64,000 nt of DNA from Paraburkholderia sp. BCC1886 (GTDB lineage Bacteria; Pseudomonadota; Gammaproteobacteria; Burkholderiales; Burkholderiaceae): the NCBI RefSeq assembly GCF_900996245.1, contig NZ_CAAJGK010000041.1, forward strand, positions 496,001 through 560,000, written 5' to 3'. The notes below the pieces were generated by a model, which saw only the letters and a program-made list of their open reading frames with translations, had not been told where the DNA came from and did not search any database. Numbering within the stretch: position 1 is the stretch's first letter; every line of letters begins with the position of its first letter. Positions 17,186 through 26,599 of this stretch are shown here, in pieces. The position numbers and the translations under genes were made by a program.

Positions 17186-18118
17186 ATGCCTAACTCTTTG
17201 CCGCCGGCCTCGACTTCGCCGGCACTCGTGGTGCCTCCGCTCACGCCGTTCGATGCAGCGCTCAACGTGGACCGCACGGCGCTCGCTTCGCATATCGACT
17301 ACGTGATCGACGTGTGCCAGGCGACCATGATCGTTGCCGCCGGCGTCGAGGCGCAGGAATACCACTACCTCCCGTTCGACGAGCGCAAGGCGCTGATTCG
17401 CGACACGATCGCCGCGGTCGATAACCGCGTGCCGGTGGTGGTGGGCGTCTCGCATCCGTCGTATCGCAGCGCGATCGAACTCGGCCAGCTCGCCGCGTCG
17501 CTCGGCGCCGAAGCCATCCAGCTGCTCGCGCCGTTGCGGCCGTTCGGCGGGGTGCCCGGCACCGCGGAACTGGTGCGCTATTTCGAATTGATCGGCAACG
17601 AAACGGGCCTGCCCGTGATGCTGTATCTGAACCCGGGCCCCGGCGCCGATCTCGGCCCGGATGCGACCGTCGAACTGGCGAAGCTCGATCGCGTGAAGTA
17701 CGTGAAAGAGAGCTCGCGCGATCTGACGCGCGTCGGCCGGCTGATCGAACAGATCGACAAGGCCGGTCACGCACAGTACCTGACCACCGCGCAAATGCTG
17801 CTGATCACGCTCCAACTCGGCGGCAGCGGCGCGACGATGCCCGCACCGGTTGCCGAGATCGGCGGCAAGATCATCGCGGCCTTCGCGGCCGGCAACGCAC
17901 CGGAAGCGGCGCGTCTGCAACAGCAACTCTCGTTGTTCCCCGCACGCTGGATGCACCGCGGCCTGATGCCGACCATGAAGGCCGCGCTGCAGGCGCTCGG
18001 GCGCGGCATCGGCGAACCGTATCCGCCGTTCGGCACGTTCACCGCGGACGAGGCTGCCCAGCTCGCCGTGTATCTGCAATCCACCGACCTCAGCCACGTA
18101 GCCCACCACCATGCTTGA
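17186..18118 (+). CDS. Dihydrodipicolinate synthase (DapA) family protein
   Basis: This 310-residue TIM-barrel protein has the Schiff-base lysine Lys174 in KYVKESS and the supporting tyrosine Tyr147 in MLYLNP, so it should be an active class I aldolase or lyase of the DapA/NanA family. The context, a catabolic island, argues against lysine biosynthesis; pyruvate-releasing cleavage or dehydration is more likely. It heads a run of at least eleven plus-strand genes with short gaps or overlaps up to the porin. The last eight bases overlap the next gene. Confidence 0.85.
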   Translation: MPNSLPPASTSPALVVPPLTPFDAALNVDRTALASHIDYVIDVCQATMIVAAGVEAQEYHYLPFDERKALIRDTIAAVDNRVPVVVGVSHPSYRSAIELGQLAASLGAEAIQLLAPLRPFGGVPGTAELVRYFELIGNETGLPVMLYLNPGPGADLGPDATVELAKLDRVKYVKESSRDLTRVGRLIEQIDKAGHAQYLTTAQMLLITLQLGGSGATMPAPVAEIGGKIIAAFAAGNAPEAARLQQQLSLFPARWMHRGLMPTMKAALQALGRGIGEPYPPFGTFTADEAAQLAVYLQSTDLSHVAHHHA

Positions 18119-18545
18119 AATCAAACGTATTTCCATCGACGAAGCCGCCATCCTGATCGAAGGCGCGCGCCGCAAATCGAACGAACTCGGCATTCCGATG
18201 TGTACGGCGGTGACCGACGAGTCGGGCCATCTGCTGAGTTTCGAGCGCATGGACGGCGGCAAGATCAGCAGCATCAGCATCGCCATCGACAAGGCCTTCA
18301 CCGGCGCGGTCGCACGCAAAGGCACCCACGTCTACAACCAGTTGTGCCAGCCGGGCAAGGGCACGTTCGGCATTCACGTGACGAACGGCGGTCACTTCAG
18401 CATCATCGGCGGCGGCTTGCCGGTGACGGTGGACGGCGTGATCGTCGGCGGCGTGGGCGTGAGTTCGGGCACGGCCGACGAAGACCTGGTGGTTGCGCAG
18501 GCGGCCCTCGCTTACTTCTACGAGAAGACCGGCTTTGCCGAATGA
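18111..18545 (+). CDS. GlcG/HbpS family protein
   Basis: The 144-residue protein belongs to the GlcG/HbpS (DUF336) family, with the typical Gly-rich segments FGIHVTNGGHFSIIGGGLPV and IVGGVGVSSGTADEDLVVA. Members include haem-binding HbpS and proteins of unknown function in glycolate, propanediol and cobalamin loci. No signal peptide is visible, so it is cytoplasmic here. It overlaps the DapA-like gene by eight bases and is followed 47 bases later by a monooxygenase, so it is part of the catabolic operon, perhaps as a small-molecule binding helper. Confidence 0.85.
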   Translation: MLEIKRISIDEAAILIEGARRKSNELGIPMCTAVTDESGHLLSFERMDGGKISSISIAIDKAFTGAVARKGTHVYNQLCQPGKGTFGIHVTNGGHFSIIGGGLPVTVDGVIVGGVGVSSGTADEDLVVAQAALAYFYEKTGFAE

Positions 18546-18592
18546 GCGCGTGCGGTTTCCGATGATTTCTTCTTTTTTCAGGTAACCCGGCC

Positions 18593-19786
18593 ATGTCAAC
18601 CGATCACGTTGATCGAGCTGAGTCACGCGCGTCACCAGCGTTGCGCGGTCCGCTCGACTTTCCGGACAGCCCGCTTTCGCAGGCGGCGCGTCAGCCGCTG
18701 ATGCTCGGTCTGTTTCTGCCGACGCAAACCGGCGGCTTCTCGCAATCCACCTATCCGCGCGACACGGACTGGTCCTTCGATTACAACCGCAAGCTCGCGC
18801 TGCGCGCCGAACAGCACGGTTTCGAATTCGTATTCGGCTTGCAGCAGTGGGTGCCGAAGGGCGGCTTCGGCGGGCAGTCGCATTACCGCGAAAATTTTCT
18901 CGATCCGTTCATCTCGACGGTCGCGCTCGGCGCACAAACCACGCGTCTGATCACGATTTCGACAGTGCATATTCTGTACGGCAACCTGCATCCGCTGCAT
19001 CTCGCGCGCTTCGCGGCCACCGCCGATCACATTGCGGGCGGCAAGTTCGGCCTGAATATCGTGACCGGCTACGACGCCTCCGAGCCGCTGATGTTCGGCA
19101 TGAAGCGCATTGCGCACGACGAGCGCTACGAGCGCGCCGACGAGTTCGCGTCGGTCATGGAAGCGTTGTGGGACGGTAGCGACAACGTCACGCACGAAGG
19201 CCGTTTCTATCAACTGGAAGGTGCATACGTATCGCCGCGGCCGAAATACGGCCGGCCGATCATGGTCTCGGCAAGCGCTTCGCAGGCCGGCTTCGATTAC
19301 GCGGCAAAACACTCGGATATCGTCTTCACGTCGAGTCCGGCGGGTGCGATTTTCGAGCGCGCGATCGAGGCCTTGCCCCAGCACGTCGCGAAGATTCGCG
19401 CGCCTTACGAAGGAACCGGCCGTTCGCCGAAGGTGATCATTTTCCCGATGATCGTCTGCAAGCCGACGCGCGAAGAAGCGTTTGCGTATCGCGATGCGAT
19501 CGCCGCCCAGGCCGATCTGGAATCGATTCGCGCCTACACCGCGCGTCACAGCGGCGGCGATGCGCAAGGCTGGAAAGAGCACGTGCCCGCGGATCGCGTG
19601 CTCGGCGGTCACATCCAGATCGTGGGCGACCCGAACGACGTGGCCGACGCGTTGCAGCGTCTGCACGAAGCGGGCTTCGACGGCGTACAGATCGGTTTCT
19701 ACGACTACGCGCCGGAACTCGAATTCTTCGCGCAGCACGTGCTGCCGCTGCTCGAAGCGCGCGGCTTGCGCCAGGCCGTCGAATGA
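18593..19786 (+). CDS. LLM class flavin-dependent oxidoreductase (SfnG/SsuD-like)
   Basis: The 397-residue protein is a luciferase-like monooxygenase closer to SfnG (dimethylsulfone) and SsuD (alkanesulfonate) enzymes than to the NtaA branch. It has WSFDYNRKLALRAEQ near residues 63-77, ATADHIAGGKFGLNIVTGY, HDERYERADEF and PIMVSASASQAG. Such enzymes use FMNH2 and O2 to cleave C-S bonds. A leader of about 30 residues precedes the barrel and lacks signal-peptide character. It overlaps the next monooxygenase gene by four bases (ATGA), so the two are probably translated together. Confidence 0.83.
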   Translation: MSTDHVDRAESRASPALRGPLDFPDSPLSQAARQPLMLGLFLPTQTGGFSQSTYPRDTDWSFDYNRKLALRAEQHGFEFVFGLQQWVPKGGFGGQSHYRENFLDPFISTVALGAQTTRLITISTVHILYGNLHPLHLARFAATADHIAGGKFGLNIVTGYDASEPLMFGMKRIAHDERYERADEFASVMEALWDGSDNVTHEGRFYQLEGAYVSPRPKYGRPIMVSASASQAGFDYAAKHSDIVFTSSPAGAIFERAIEALPQHVAKIRAPYEGTGRSPKVIIFPMIVCKPTREEAFAYRDAIAAQADLESIRAYTARHSGGDAQGWKEHVPADRVLGGHIQIVGDPNDVADALQRLHEAGFDGVQIGFYDYAPELEFFAQHVLPLLEARGLRQAVE

Positions 19787-21081
19787 GTCGCGAGGGCGGT
19801 CACGGCCTGATCCTGAACGCCGTCGTGCTGGGCGTCGGCATGCACCCGGCCGCCTGGCGGCTGCGTGACGACGCGGCATTTTCGTCGCTCGGTCTGCCGT
19901 TTTATCAGGAACTGGGCCGCGTGGCGGAGGCGGGCTGTCTGCACGCGCTGTTTCTGGCCGATACGCTCGCGGTCGGCGAGGAAAACTTCGAGCGGCCGAA
20001 TCTCGGCGCGATGGATCCGCTGATGGCGTTGGCGGCCATCGCGGGCGTCACGTCGCATCTCGGGCTCGTGGCGACCGCGTCGACCACGTACAACGATCCG
20101 TTCAATCTCGCGCGTCGTGTGGCGTCGCTCGATCACCTGAGCGGCGGACGGGCCGGCTGGAATGTCGTGACGACCTTCGTGCCCGCGGTCGCGGCGAACT
20201 TCGGCAATACGCCGCTGCCGCCGCCCGAGCAGCGCTATGCCCGCGCCGAAGAATTCGTCGACGTGGTCCGCGCGCTGTGGAATAGCTGGTCGCCGCAGGC
20301 GCTGATCGGCGACAAGCTGAACGGCGTGTACGTGGATGGCGCCAAAGTGCGCGCGATCGATCATCGCGGCGAGCATTTCGATGTGCGCGGACCCGCCACG
20401 CTGCCGCCGTCGCCGCAAGGCGAACCGGTGCTGTTCCAGGCGGGCGCTTCCGAAGCCGGCCGCGCGCTCGCCGCGCGTACCGCCGACGTGGTGTTCACCG
20501 CGCAGAACACGCTGGCGGGCGCGCAGGCGTTTCGCGCCGATATCCGGGCGCGCGCGCAGCGCTTCGGGCGAGACCCCGACAGCATCAAGGTGCTGCCGGG
20601 TCTGCTGCCGATTCTCGGCGGCACCGAAGCGGAAGCACGAGCGCGCAAGCGCGCGCTCGACGAGCTGGGCGGCGACGCCGAGCTTAAAAAGCTGGCGCTG
20701 CGAGTCGGCGTACCGGTGAGCGAACTGCATCTGGACGAACCGTTGCCGATCGAACTGATTCGCGCGAACGGCAACTTCAAGGGTGCGGAAGGCTTTCGCA
20801 ACGCGGCCGTGGAACTCGGCGTGCGCGAAAACCTCACCGTGCGCGAGATTCTGTATCGCAACGGCGGCGGCCATCTGCAAGTGGTCGGCACGCCGGAACA
20901 GGTCGCGGAAAAAATCGCGCACTGGCATGGCGAAGCGGCGTGCGACGGTTTCAATCTGATGATCGACGTGCTGCCCCAGGGTCTCGGCGATTTCACCCGC
21001 AACGTAGTGCCGCTGCTGCAACGCAGGGGTCTGTTTCGCAGCGAGCCGAACGGCACGACGCTGCGCTCCAATCTTGGTTGA
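19783..21081 (+). CDS. LLM class FMN-dependent monooxygenase (NtaA/DmoA type)
   Basis: The 432-residue enzyme belongs to the NtaA/SnaA/DszA branch, with DHLSGGRAGWNVVTTFVPA, FDVRGPATLPPSPQGEPV and FQAGASEAGRALAA as landmarks. It is translationally coupled to the preceding SfnG-like gene through ATGA. Two different LLM branches in one coupled pair suggests sequential oxidation of one substrate or a two-component system. No flavin reductase is adjacent. The crotonase gene follows 35 bases downstream. Confidence 0.85.
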   Translation: MSREGGHGLILNAVVLGVGMHPAAWRLRDDAAFSSLGLPFYQELGRVAEAGCLHALFLADTLAVGEENFERPNLGAMDPLMALAAIAGVTSHLGLVATASTTYNDPFNLARRVASLDHLSGGRAGWNVVTTFVPAVAANFGNTPLPPPEQRYARAEEFVDVVRALWNSWSPQALIGDKLNGVYVDGAKVRAIDHRGEHFDVRGPATLPPSPQGEPVLFQAGASEAGRALAARTADVVFTAQNTLAGAQAFRADIRARAQRFGRDPDSIKVLPGLLPILGGTEAEARARKRALDELGGDAELKKLALRVGVPVSELHLDEPLPIELIRANGNFKGAEGFRNAAVELGVRENLTVREILYRNGGGHLQVVGTPEQVAEKIAHWHGEAACDGFNLMIDVLPQGLGDFTRNVVPLLQRRGLFRSEPNGTTLRSNLG

Positions 21082-21116
21082 AGACGTCCCCAAGGACGTC
21101 AATGAAGAGGTCAACG

Positions 21117-21818
21117 ATGTTGCTTTACACGAAAACCGACGACATAGCGCGCATTACCTTCGACAGTCCCGCGACGTCGAATGCGATCACCTTTCGCATG
21201 ATGAACGACTACATCGCCGCGCTCACTGCCGCTCGCGAAAGCCGCGCGCGTTTTCTGCTGATCGACGCGAACGGTGCGGACTTCACGCTCGGCCGCGATC
21301 AGAAGGAAAAAGTGCCGGACATCACGCGCGAGCAGAACCTCACGCTGATCCTGAAAGCCAACGCCGCGTTGCGCGCGTTCGACGGCGTCAGCATTGCGCT
21401 GATTCAGGGTCGCGCGCTCGGCTTCGGGACGGGAATCTCGCTGCATAGCACGATCTCGATCGGCGCCGACGACGCGGTGCTCGGCTTCGACGAGATCAAC
21501 CACGGCCTCGCGCCGCTGGTCGTGGCCGCCTACGCGCCGTACTACATCGCGCCGCGCATTGCGCAGGAACTCGTCATTACCGGGCGGCCGGTGCCCGCCG
21601 GGGAAGCCCGCGCGATCGGCCTGCTGAGCCGCGTGGTGCCGCGTGCCGAACTTCAGCAGGCTGGGCTCGCGACCATCGAAAGCCTGAGCGGGCATCTGCC
21701 TTCCGCGTTGCGTCTGCTGCGCGACTACCACGAAAGCGAGGCGCGCTATCCCGACGACGCAGTGCTGGCCAATGCCGTGCAACGGCTCGCGCGCTGGATC
21801 GAGCAGGGCAAGCCCTGA
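21117..21818 (+). CDS. Enoyl-CoA hydratase/isomerase family protein
   Basis: The 233-residue crotonase-fold protein has the oxyanion-hole region IQGRALGFGTGISLHS and a Glu in LGFDEINHGLAP at the place of the catalytic Glu of hydratases. Its C-terminal trimerisation region looks short compared with the usual ~260 residues. The ATG at 21117 follows AAGAGG at seven bases; an in-frame ATG at 21102 with AAGGA is an alternative. Its place between monooxygenases and the ABC importer suggests it acts on a CoA ester or similar enolate made from the imported compound. Confidence 0.8.
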   Translation: MLLYTKTDDIARITFDSPATSNAITFRMMNDYIAALTAARESRARFLLIDANGADFTLGRDQKEKVPDITREQNLTLILKANAALRAFDGVSIALIQGRALGFGTGISLHSTISIGADDAVLGFDEINHGLAPLVVAAYAPYYIAPRIAQELVITGRPVPAGEARAIGLLSRVVPRAELQQAGLATIESLSGHLPSALRLLRDYHESEARYPDDAVLANAVQRLARWIEQGKP

Positions 21819-21859
21819 TCGTTCGCGGCCGCTTTTATTCCTCAAAGACAAAACTGAAC

Positions 21860-23065
21860 ATGCAGCTTAAACATCGCTTTGCAACGGCGCTCACGGGGTT
21901 GACGCTGATTGCCGCCAGTCTCGGTGCGCCGCTCGCGTACGCCGCGGACGCACCGTACAAACTCGGCTATCTGGTCGACGCATCCGGTCCGCAGGCCACC
22001 ACCATCAAGCCGACTTACGACGCGTTCCAGTTGTACGTCGCACGGCTGAACAAAGCCGGCGGTATCAACGGACGTCAGGTGCAGATCGTCACCCGCGATA
22101 TTCAGAGCGACACGCAGCGCTCGCTGACCGCGCTCGAACAGTTGAAGGGCGAGGGCGTGTCGGGCGTGCTCGGCCTCGGTGCTACGAATACTCACGCGGC
22201 CGTCTACGCGGCCGCGCAAAAGCTCGGCTTGCCGGTGCTCGCGGCGAACCCGATCAACATTCCGCTGGTGCTGCCGCCGGTCAAACCGTATGCGTTCGGA
22301 CTCGGCCAGGAATTGAGTCTCGCCGGCATCGTCGGCGGGCATTTTGCGCATCAGTTGAAGCCGCAAGGCAAGACGGTCGCGTGCGTGGCCTTCGAAGTGC
22401 CGGGCTCGATCCTGAGCTGCAACAAGATCCTCGCGCAGGCCAAGGCCGAAGGCTACGAGCGCGGCGAACTGTTCACGGTGCCGATCGGCCAGCGCGATTT
22501 TCGCGCGGTAGTCGACAAGCTGGTCGCGCTCAACCCCGACGTCATCACCGATTGCGTCGGCCGCGAGCACGTCGCGGCGCTGCTGCCGGTGCTGACGCGC
22601 TCCGCGTATCGCGGCGTGTTCCTGTCGATGGACACCGGCATCGGCGACACCACGCTGATCAACGCCGTGCCCGCCGATTCGAAGGTCCAGGTGTACAGCT
22701 TCACGCGCTTCGTCACGGCCGGCGACGGCACCGGCGCGCAACTCGATGCGCTGCGCGGCGCGCTGAAAGAAGCGCACCTCGCCGACGACGACGCGAGCCA
22801 CGCGGGCGGCTGGGCGCTCGGCCTCGTCGTCACCGATGCGCTGCGCCAGTGCGCGGGCGCCTGCACGCCGGACGCGTTTCGCGCGGCGCTGGAAAAAGTC
22901 GATATCGATGCCGGCGGTTTGACCGGCACGCGTCTGACGCTGTCGGCGACCGATCACTACGGGCCGTCGGCTTACCGGCTGTACCGGCTGGACCCGGCGG
23001 CACATCGCTTCACGACCGTCGGCGGCTGGCAGCGTATCGCCAGCAACGGTCGACTGACGCAGTAA
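21860..23065 (+). CDS. ABC transporter substrate-binding protein (LivJ/K type)
   Basis: The 401-residue periplasmic protein has a signal peptide ending near AYA (residue 29) and the two-lobed branched-chain amino-acid receptor fold: YKLGYLVDASGPQ at the start of the mature protein, KAGGINGRQVQIVTRD, and GVLGLGATNTHAA at the ligand site. In this family the ligand may be an amino acid, amide, urea or aromatic acid. It is followed at seven bases by the permease gene, starting a five-gene importer set. The linked oxidative enzymes make an organic compound other than leucine the likely ligand. Confidence 0.88.
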   Translation: MQLKHRFATALTGLTLIAASLGAPLAYAADAPYKLGYLVDASGPQATTIKPTYDAFQLYVARLNKAGGINGRQVQIVTRDIQSDTQRSLTALEQLKGEGVSGVLGLGATNTHAAVYAAAQKLGLPVLAANPINIPLVLPPVKPYAFGLGQELSLAGIVGGHFAHQLKPQGKTVACVAFEVPGSILSCNKILAQAKAEGYERGELFTVPIGQRDFRAVVDKLVALNPDVITDCVGREHVAALLPVLTRSAYRGVFLSMDTGIGDTTLINAVPADSKVQVYSFTRFVTAGDGTGAQLDALRGALKEAHLADDDASHAGGWALGLVVTDALRQCAGACTPDAFRAALEKVDIDAGGLTGTRLTLSATDHYGPSAYRLYRLDPAAHRFTTVGGWQRIASNGRLTQ

Positions 23066-23072
23066 GCCTGTC

Positions 23073-23948
23073 ATGAACCTGTTGTCCATTTCCCTCGACA
23101 TGCTCAGCAGCGCGGTCACGTACGCGATGTTCGCGCTCGCGGTGGTGCTCGCGTATCGCACGAGCCGCGTGCTGATGTTCTGCGTCGGCGAGATCGGCAT
23201 GACGAGCGCCTACGTGCTGCGCGACGTCTGGCAATGGAGCGGCGGCGGTGCCGCCGGTTTCATGCTGGCCGCGGTCGTCGCGCTCGGCGTGGCCGCGCTG
23301 GCCGGCTGGGTGCTGTATGCGTTGCTGCGACGCTTGTCCGCGACGGGCGATCACTTCGTCGGCACCGTCGTGACGATTGCCGCGAGCATTTTCTTCGACG
23401 GGCTGATGTCGGCGGTATGGGGTGGACAAACGGTGCAACTGCCGTTTCCGCACGGCGCCGTGCTGGTGGGCGGCGCGTCGCTGTCGCTGCTGAGTCTCGC
23501 CATCGTGCTGATCGGCGGCGCTCTGCTCGCGGCGCTGTTGCTGGTGTTCTACCGCTCGCGCGCTGGCATCGAACTGCAAGCCGTGGCAGGCAACTGGCAA
23601 CTCGCCGTGTTGATGGGCATTCCCGCCGCGCGCCGCCTGTCCACCGTGTGGATCGTCGCGTCGATGTTGAGCGCGGTGGGCGGCATCTGTTCCGGGGCGA
23701 TCTCGGCGGTGTCGAGCAGCGGCGCGGCGGTCGGCTTCTCGGGCATCGTCGCGGCCATCATGGGCGGCTTGACGAGCCCGCTCGGCGCACTGGCCGGCGC
23801 GCTGGTGATGGCGGTCGGCGAGAACCTGACGAGCCTCTATTTCGACGCCCGCTACAGCGTCGCGGTGCCGGTGCTGCTGCTGGTGCTGTTGCTCGCGTTG
23901 CGGCCGGCCGGGTTGAGCGGGCGCATCGAGCGCATTTCGAGGACCTGA
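23073..23948 (+). CDS. Branched-chain amino-acid-type ABC permease (LivH family)
   Basis: The 291-residue inner-membrane protein is a LivH-type permease with about eight hydrophobic helices and the family motif AVAGNWQLAVLMGIPAARRL in the cytoplasmic coupling loop. The second copy of the Gly-rich motif (IVAAIMGGLTSPLGALAGAL) lies near residues 225-246. It pairs with the LivM-type protein encoded four bases later to form the channel. Confidence 0.88.
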   Translation: MNLLSISLDMLSSAVTYAMFALAVVLAYRTSRVLMFCVGEIGMTSAYVLRDVWQWSGGGAAGFMLAAVVALGVAALAGWVLYALLRRLSATGDHFVGTVVTIAASIFFDGLMSAVWGGQTVQLPFPHGAVLVGGASLSLLSLAIVLIGGALLAALLLVFYRSRAGIELQAVAGNWQLAVLMGIPAARRLSTVWIVASMLSAVGGICSGAISAVSSSGAAVGFSGIVAAIMGGLTSPLGALAGALVMAVGENLTSLYFDARYSVAVPVLLLVLLLALRPAGLSGRIERISRT

Positions 23949-23951
23949 ACC

Positions 23952-24980
23952 ATGACGAGTCTGTCTTCTTCCGCGGCGGCTGCGGCACGCCCGCGCTCGC
24001 CGCGTCGTGGCGCGTCGTGGCGCGTGCTGGGCAGTATCGCGGTGCTGCTGATCGCTTTCGCCGCACCGTTCGGTTTCGGCGACTACGGTTTGTATGTCGC
24101 CGCCAGCGCGGGTCTGATGGCGCTCGGCGCGATGGCGCTGACGGTGCTGTCCGGCTCGGCCGGTTTGCCGTCGCTCGGCACCGCCGCGTTTCTGGCGATC
24201 GGCGCCTTCTCGTCCGGCATTCTGGCGACGCAACTCGGTCTCGGCATCGTGCCGGCGATCGTCACCGCGCTCGTGCTCGGTTTCGCGGCGGGCGCGGGCA
24301 TCGCATTGCTGACGCTGCGCGTGTCGGGGCTGTATCTGGCGGTCGGCACGCTCGCCTTGCAACACATCGTGCAGATCGTCGCGACCGATCTCGATCTGAA
24401 GCTCACGTATGCGAGCGGCTTCATGCTCGACGCGCCACGTATTGTCGGGCTGGTCATCGATTCGCCGACGCGCTGGTGGGCGCTGAGTGCACTGTCGATG
24501 GCGCTGGTCTACGGACTGTTCACCTGGCTGCAGCGCGGTCATACCGGACGCGAATGGGCGCTGCTGCGCGCCGAGCCGACCGCCGCGGGCGCACTCGGCA
24601 TTTCGCCGGTGCGTGCGCGTCTGACCGTGTTCGCGCTGACCTCCGCGGTCATCGCTGCGGCGGGCGCCGTGGACGGCTACCGGCTCGGCAACGTGCAGGC
24701 GACCGGCTACACGCTGCATCTCGCCGTGACGTATCTGACCGTCGTCGCGCTAGGCGGAGCCGGGCGACTGATCGGCGCGATCGTCGCGTCGTTCATCGTC
24801 ATCATGCTGCCCGATGCGATTGCCGCCGCGTTGCGCGCGCTCGGCATCGATGCGACCTCGCATCTGGCCGGGATCGACAACATGCTGCTCGGCGCGATTC
24901 TGGTGTTTGCGTTACTCGGTGGACCCGCGTGGCTGAAGAAGTCGCTGGGCAAGCGCCGCAGCACGAGGAGCGAAGCATGA
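23952..24980 (+). CDS. Branched-chain amino-acid-type ABC permease (LivM family)
   Basis: The 342-residue LivM-type permease has a hydrophilic Arg-rich N-terminus, then about nine membrane helices. The family pattern SGLYLAVGTLALQHI and the coupling-loop motif EWALLRAEPTAAGALGISPVRARL are both visible. Its stop overlaps the next start (ATGA). A basic tail (KKSLGKRRSTRSEA) faces the cytoplasm. Confidence 0.88.
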   Translation: MTSLSSSAAAAARPRSPRRGASWRVLGSIAVLLIAFAAPFGFGDYGLYVAASAGLMALGAMALTVLSGSAGLPSLGTAAFLAIGAFSSGILATQLGLGIVPAIVTALVLGFAAGAGIALLTLRVSGLYLAVGTLALQHIVQIVATDLDLKLTYASGFMLDAPRIVGLVIDSPTRWWALSALSMALVYGLFTWLQRGHTGREWALLRAEPTAAGALGISPVRARLTVFALTSAVIAAAGAVDGYRLGNVQATGYTLHLAVTYLTVVALGGAGRLIGAIVASFIVIMLPDAIAAALRALGIDATSHLAGIDNMLLGAILVFALLGGPAWLKKSLGKRRSTRSEA

Positions 24981-25759
24981 GCGCACGACCGTTACTTGAA
25001 GTGCGCGCGCTTTCCATCGCCTATGGCGCGGACCGCGCCGTGAACGACGTCGGCTTCGCGCTGCAACGTGGCCAGTGCCTCGCGCTTGCAGGCAGCAACG
25101 GCGCGGGCAAGACGTCGGTGCTGGGCGCGCTCGCCGGCCTCAGCGTCCGGGGGCAGCGGCTCGCGGGCGAGATCGCGCTCGATGGCGCCACGCTGCGCTT
25201 CGGCGATATGGTCGCGCGCATTGCCGGTGGCGTGCGTCTCGTGCCCGATCGCGAGAAAGTCTTCGGCCTGCTGACCGTCGCGGAAAACCTCAAGCTCGGC
25301 GGCTCACGCGCCCGCAACGGCGACATTGGTCTGGACGACGTGCTCGGCTGGTTTCCGCGCCTCGGCGAACGGCGGGCGTCGCTGGCGGGCAATCTGTCCG
25401 GCGGCGAACAGCAGATGCTCGGCATCGGCATGGCTTTGCTCGCGTCGCCGCAATTGCTGCTACTCGACGAACCGACTTTGGGTCTCGCGGTGCCGGTGAT
25501 CGAAGACCTGTGCGAGCGGCTCGCGCGATTGCGTCACGAAACCGGGCTGACCATGATCGTCGCGGAATCGGATTCGCAATGGCTCGCGGCGCTCGCGAAC
25601 AGCGGGGCGGTGCTCGATCGCGGCCGTCTGCTGCGACGTTTCGATCACCTGACGCCGGCCGATCTCGGCGCGATTCACGATCTGATGCTGGGTCTGGGTG
25701 GCGTCGACGCGGCGAGCAATAGCGCGACGAGCGCGGAGGTGACACATGCCGCGTCCTGA
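24977..25759 (+). CDS. ABC transporter ATP-binding protein (LivF family)
   Basis: The 260-residue ATPase has Walker A GSNGAGKTS at about residues 39-47, the signature LSGGEQQML, Walker B LLLLDEPTLGLA and an extended C-terminal tail. In LivF the switch-loop residue is normally His; here the segment after Walker B reads TMIVAESDSQW, so the usual His is replaced, possibly by Glu or Ser. It overlaps the upstream permease by four bases and the downstream ATPase by 14 bases. Confidence 0.85.
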   Translation: MSARPLLEVRALSIAYGADRAVNDVGFALQRGQCLALAGSNGAGKTSVLGALAGLSVRGQRLAGEIALDGATLRFGDMVARIAGGVRLVPDREKVFGLLTVAENLKLGGSRARNGDIGLDDVLGWFPRLGERRASLAGNLSGGEQQMLGIGMALLASPQLLLLDEPTLGLAVPVIEDLCERLARLRHETGLTMIVAESDSQWLAALANSGAVLDRGRLLRRFDHLTPADLGAIHDLMLGLGGVDAASNSATSAEVTHAAS

Positions 25760-26597
25760 CGTTTTGCAGCCGTCGCGGACCGCGAATGTGTCCGCCGCCG
25801 CGCTCGGTCTGACTAACGTGAACCTCTCCTTCGGCGGCTTGCGGGTCTTGCGCGACGTATCGCTGACCTTGCAGACCGGCGAAGTCCTCGCACTGATCGG
25901 ACCGAACGGCGCGGGCAAGTCCGCGTTGCTGAACTGCATCGGCGGTATTTATCGACCGTCGGCCGGCAGCGAGATCGTTCTGGCGGGCCAGCGCATCGAT
26001 GGGCTCGCACCGCATCGCATTGCGCGGCTGGGCATCGGGCGCACGTTTCAGGGACTCAAACTGATTCGCGAGCGCAGTGTGCTCGACAACATTCTGCTCG
26101 GCTGGACGCCGCAGTTTTCGTTCGGCGCGCTCGGCAGCCTGGCGTTTGCGCTGCATACGCGCCGCGAAGAACGCGAAGCGCGCGCCCACGCGCACGACAT
26201 GGCCGAGTTATGCGGGCTGACCGGTGTGCTCGACGTGCCGGTCGCCGAATTGCCGCTCGGCGTATTGCGCCGCGTCGACCTGGCGCGCGCGCTGTTGCGC
26301 GAGCCCCAGGTGCTGCTGCTCGACGAACCCGCCTCCGGCCTCAGCCACGACGAGCGGCCGCTGATCGGCGACATGGTGCGTATCGCGCGAGGCCGTCAGG
26401 GACTCTCGGTGCTGTGGATCGAACACGACCTCGATCTGGTGCTCTCGCAGGCACAACGCGCCGTGGTGCTGCACCACGGCACCGTCGTCGCCACCGACGA
26501 CCCTTCGGACGCCGCCGGCCGCGCGCGATTGCTGCATGCGTACCGGAAGGGCGCAGTCAATCAACCCAACTCTCACAGTTCCAACCCAGTTTTCTGA
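25746..26597 (+). CDS. ABC transporter ATP-binding protein (LivG family) with degenerate signature
   Basis: The 283-residue ATPase has Walker A GPNGAGKSA, the LivG segment LGIGRTFQGLKL, Walker B VLLLDEPASGLS and a normal switch His (WIEHDLDLV). The ABC signature reads LPLGV followed by LRRVDLARAL, where LivG proteins normally have LSYGQQRRLEIARAL; the conserved Gln pair is lost. Since LivF keeps an intact signature but a changed switch loop, the two ATP sites of this transporter look asymmetric. GGAGG precedes the start. The porin gene begins two bases after the stop. Confidence 0.83.
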   Translation: MPRPDVLQPSRTANVSAAALGLTNVNLSFGGLRVLRDVSLTLQTGEVLALIGPNGAGKSALLNCIGGIYRPSAGSEIVLAGQRIDGLAPHRIARLGIGRTFQGLKLIRERSVLDNILLGWTPQFSFGALGSLAFALHTRREEREARAHAHDMAELCGLTGVLDVPVAELPLGVLRRVDLARALLREPQVLLLDEPASGLSHDERPLIGDMVRIARGRQGLSVLWIEHDLDLVLSQAQRAVVLHHGTVVATDDPSDAAGRARLLHAYRKGAVNQPNSHSSNPVF

Positions 26598-26599
26598 TC

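Noticed and set aside
17186..18118. Lysine-biosynthesis DapA
   Set aside because: The Schiff-base Lys is present, but the catabolic operon context and the absence of other lysine genes argue against it.
23010..24719. 569-residue minus-strand open frame
   Set aside because: Its His/Arg/Gln-rich composition is typical of an antisense shadow in high-GC DNA, and the plus-strand permeases have clear homology.
23234..24976. Front part of a very long plus-strand open frame through the permease genes
   Set aside because: It is Arg/Gly-rich and shadows the LivH and LivM frames; only its last part, from 24977, is the real LivF gene.
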